In this document: positions 63,116-64,000 of the stretch, one piece after another | Layout: each line of letters starts with the position of its first letter | Numbering within the stretch: position 1 is the stretch's first letter | Assembly (NCBI GenBank): GCA_900539695.1 | Contig: UQDG01000005.1 | Span: forward strand, 78,724-142,723 | Length of the DNA: 64,000 bases | Direction of reading: 5' to 3' | DNA from: an uncultured Oscillospiraceae bacterium | GTDB lineage: Bacteria > Bacillota > Clostridia > Oscillospirales > Ruminococcaceae | Translations under genes and position numbers: made by a program | Notes under the pieces: model-generated | Seen by the model: the letters and a program-made list of their open reading frames with translations, nothing else | Told to the model about the DNA's origin: nothing | The model's database searches: none

Positions 63116-63682
63116 TTAGTTGTTCTGTGCGCTGAACAGCTGCGGAGCGGCCTTGTAGATCAGCACGGCGGCAATGGTCGTCATGATGGTCTCGGGCAGC
63201 ATGTAGCTGCCGTTGTAGGTCAGGCTGTAGGTCCAGGCGGGCAGGCCGTCGCTCAGGTTGCCCCAGATCAGCACGCCGGATAAAAAGCTGCACATAAAGC
63301 GGATGAAGCAGACGACAGCCGTGCCGACGCCGACACCCACCAGCTTGTTGCTGAAGGGCTTAGCGATGGTGCAGGCCAGGCCCAGCAGGGTAAAGGCCAG
63401 CACGTAGTCCAGCAAAATCATGCCAACCAGCGGCAGCAGGCCGGGGGCCGGCGGTGCATAGAAGCCCAGCAGCATCTGCAGCAGGCTGTTGACAAAGCCG
63501 GTGAACAGGCCCCATTTGACCCCGTGGCGGAACGAGATCATGATGAACGGCAGCATGCTGAACAGCGTGATGGAGCCGCCGTTGGGCAGGGAATAGATCT
63601 TGATGTTCGCCAGCACGGTGCCCAGCGCGATCATCAGGGCGCACTCTACCAGAGTGCGGGTCTTGGAATAGGTTTTGGACAT
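63116..63682 (-). CDS. thiT: energy-coupling factor transporter S component, thiamine (ThiT)
   Basis: 188 residues, six helices. TRTLVECALMIALGTVLANI, the loop NGGSITLFSMLP, RHGVKWGLFTGF, a LLDYVLAFTLLGL segment and YNGSYMLPETI are ThiT-like. It binds thiamine and needs a shared EcfAAT module encoded elsewhere. The TPP riboswitch upstream fixes the ligand. ATG 63682 has GAGGAG 8 nt upstream; the longer GTG frame is not used. Confidence 0.93.
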   Translation of the reverse strand: MSKTYSKTRTLVECALMIALGTVLANIKIYSLPNGGSITLFSMLPFIMISFRHGVKWGLFTGFVNSLLQMLLGFYAPPAPGLLPLVGMILLDYVLAFTLLGLACTIAKPFSNKLVGVGVGTAVVCFIRFMCSFLSGVLIWGNLSDGLPAWTYSLTYNGSYMLPETIMTTIAAVLIYKAAPQLFSAQNN

Positions 63683-63716
63683 GGTATCCACTCCTCAAAA
63701 ATAGTACATAAAAACA

Positions 63717-63746
63717 AGAAAAAGCGCCTGCAAAACATGCAGGCGC
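63717..63746 (-). terminator. riboswitch-controlled terminator before thiT
   Basis: Stem GCGCCTGCA (63724-63732) with TGCAGGCGC (63738-63746) and a T-rich run on the minus strand, lying between aptamer and gene: an off-switch layout. Confidence 0.8.
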
Positions 63747-63767
63747 AAAGTAGTACGACTATGGGTC

Positions 63768-63862
63768 AAACTTCCTACGCCGGCATTACCCGGATCAGGT
63801 GTAAGGTTTCCAAAATCGCAGTTGATTTCGGTCTCAGCCGAGGATGCCCCCCAGCGCCCCTG
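63768..63862 (-). promoter_or_regulatory. TPP riboswitch (THI element)
   Basis: Read on the minus strand: GGGGCGC start, GGCTGAGA box, ACCTGATC and TAATGCCGGCGTAGGAA, the conserved THI-box pieces. With TPP the aptamer folds and the terminator downstream forms. Confidence 0.95.
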
Positions 63863-63879
63863 TTTTTATGTCTGCTTTC

Positions 63880-63907
63880 AGTATACACGAAAGACGGGCC
63901 TTGTCAA
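63880..63907 (-). promoter_or_regulatory. promoter of thiT
   Basis: TTGACA (63907-63902), 16-nt spacer, TATACT (63885-63880) on the minus strand. Confidence 0.7.
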
Positions 63908-63917
63908 GCAAAAACTT

Positions 63918-63947
63918 TTGGCAATGCGGGGGTGCGTGTAGTATAAT
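63918..63947 (+). promoter_or_regulatory. promoter directed out of the window
   Basis: TTGGCA, 18-nt spacer, TATAAT. The gene it serves is beyond the window; the second MITE-like copy starts within a few bases of its -10. Confidence 0.55.
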
Positions 63948-63948
63948 A

Positions 63949-64000
63949 AAGGCAATACCGCACAATTCTAAGTGCCGATACGGCGAGCGAGGTGCGGCAG
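63949..64000. mobile_element. MITE-like element, copy 2, truncated by window end
   Basis: From GGCAATACCG (63951) the sequence matches copy 1 for 50 bases apart from a single A-to-G change (GTGCGGCAG instead of GTGCAGCAG). TA precedes it at 63947-63948. Confidence 0.75.

Overview
The window is a contiguous stretch of a Gram-positive (Firmicutes/Clostridia) chromosome. I infer a relative of Faecalibacterium, Subdoligranulum or Gemmiger (Oscillospiraceae). The grounds are high GC with strong codon bias, Clostridia-type order in the S10/spc/alpha ribosomal cluster, zinc-type S14 and L36, a KOW-domain gene between map and infA, an IreB homologue, a ThiT vitamin transporter under a TPP riboswitch, and lipoproteins typical of gut Clostridia. 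No plasmid, phage or CRISPR signature was seen.

Layout. 1-7745 (minus): an aromatic amino acid operon read pheA-aroB-aroC-aroE/K fusion-aroF-aroA-tyrA (tyrA runs off the left edge). Its promoter is built into the terminator of the upstream HAD hydrolase gene. 7769-9464 (minus): HAD hydrolase and sirtuin. 9544-11599 (plus): NAD(P)H-hydrate dehydratase and a WYL regulator. 11600-19897: an envelope polysaccharide cluster (initiating sugar transferase, two GT4 enzymes, a large membrane protein, a GT2 enzyme, UDP-galactopyranose mutase) with its own promoter and terminator. 19921-26536: rpe, then three Rnf/Nqr-type membrane subunits (D, E, A) with no redox subunits, a DUF1015 gene, a Pro/Arg-rich protein and rlmA.

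26558-28021 (minus): ECF sigma factor with a membrane-anchored partner, divergent from a second sigma-like gene (28240). 28933-36533: zinc-ribbon protein, two large membrane proteins, then DUF1858, trmK, a Nif3-like gene and rqcH. 36589-39272: two paralogous lipoprotein genes in a tandem duplication. Between them lie a relic of the 3' end of rqcH and a second copy of the ribosomal promoter region. 39244-55309: a 31-gene S10-spc-alpha cluster with a 343-nt leader.

55403-62524: CNNM/HlyC-type transporter, a doubtful small ORF, an unusual PRPP synthetase, murD, a nested-palindrome repeat, a GNAT gene and a Met-gamma-lyase-family gene. 62543-64000: ireB and thiT (both minus), the TPP riboswitch, and two copies of a MITE-like element, the second cut by the window end.

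The strongest non-routine observations are the lipoprotein/rqcH/promoter duplication, the D-E-A Rnf set whose E subunit carries a roughly 270-residue Pro/Ala-rich extension, the MITE-like element, the nested palindrome after murD, and a possible attenuator in the ribosomal leader. All functions are assigned by reading motifs; no database search was possible.
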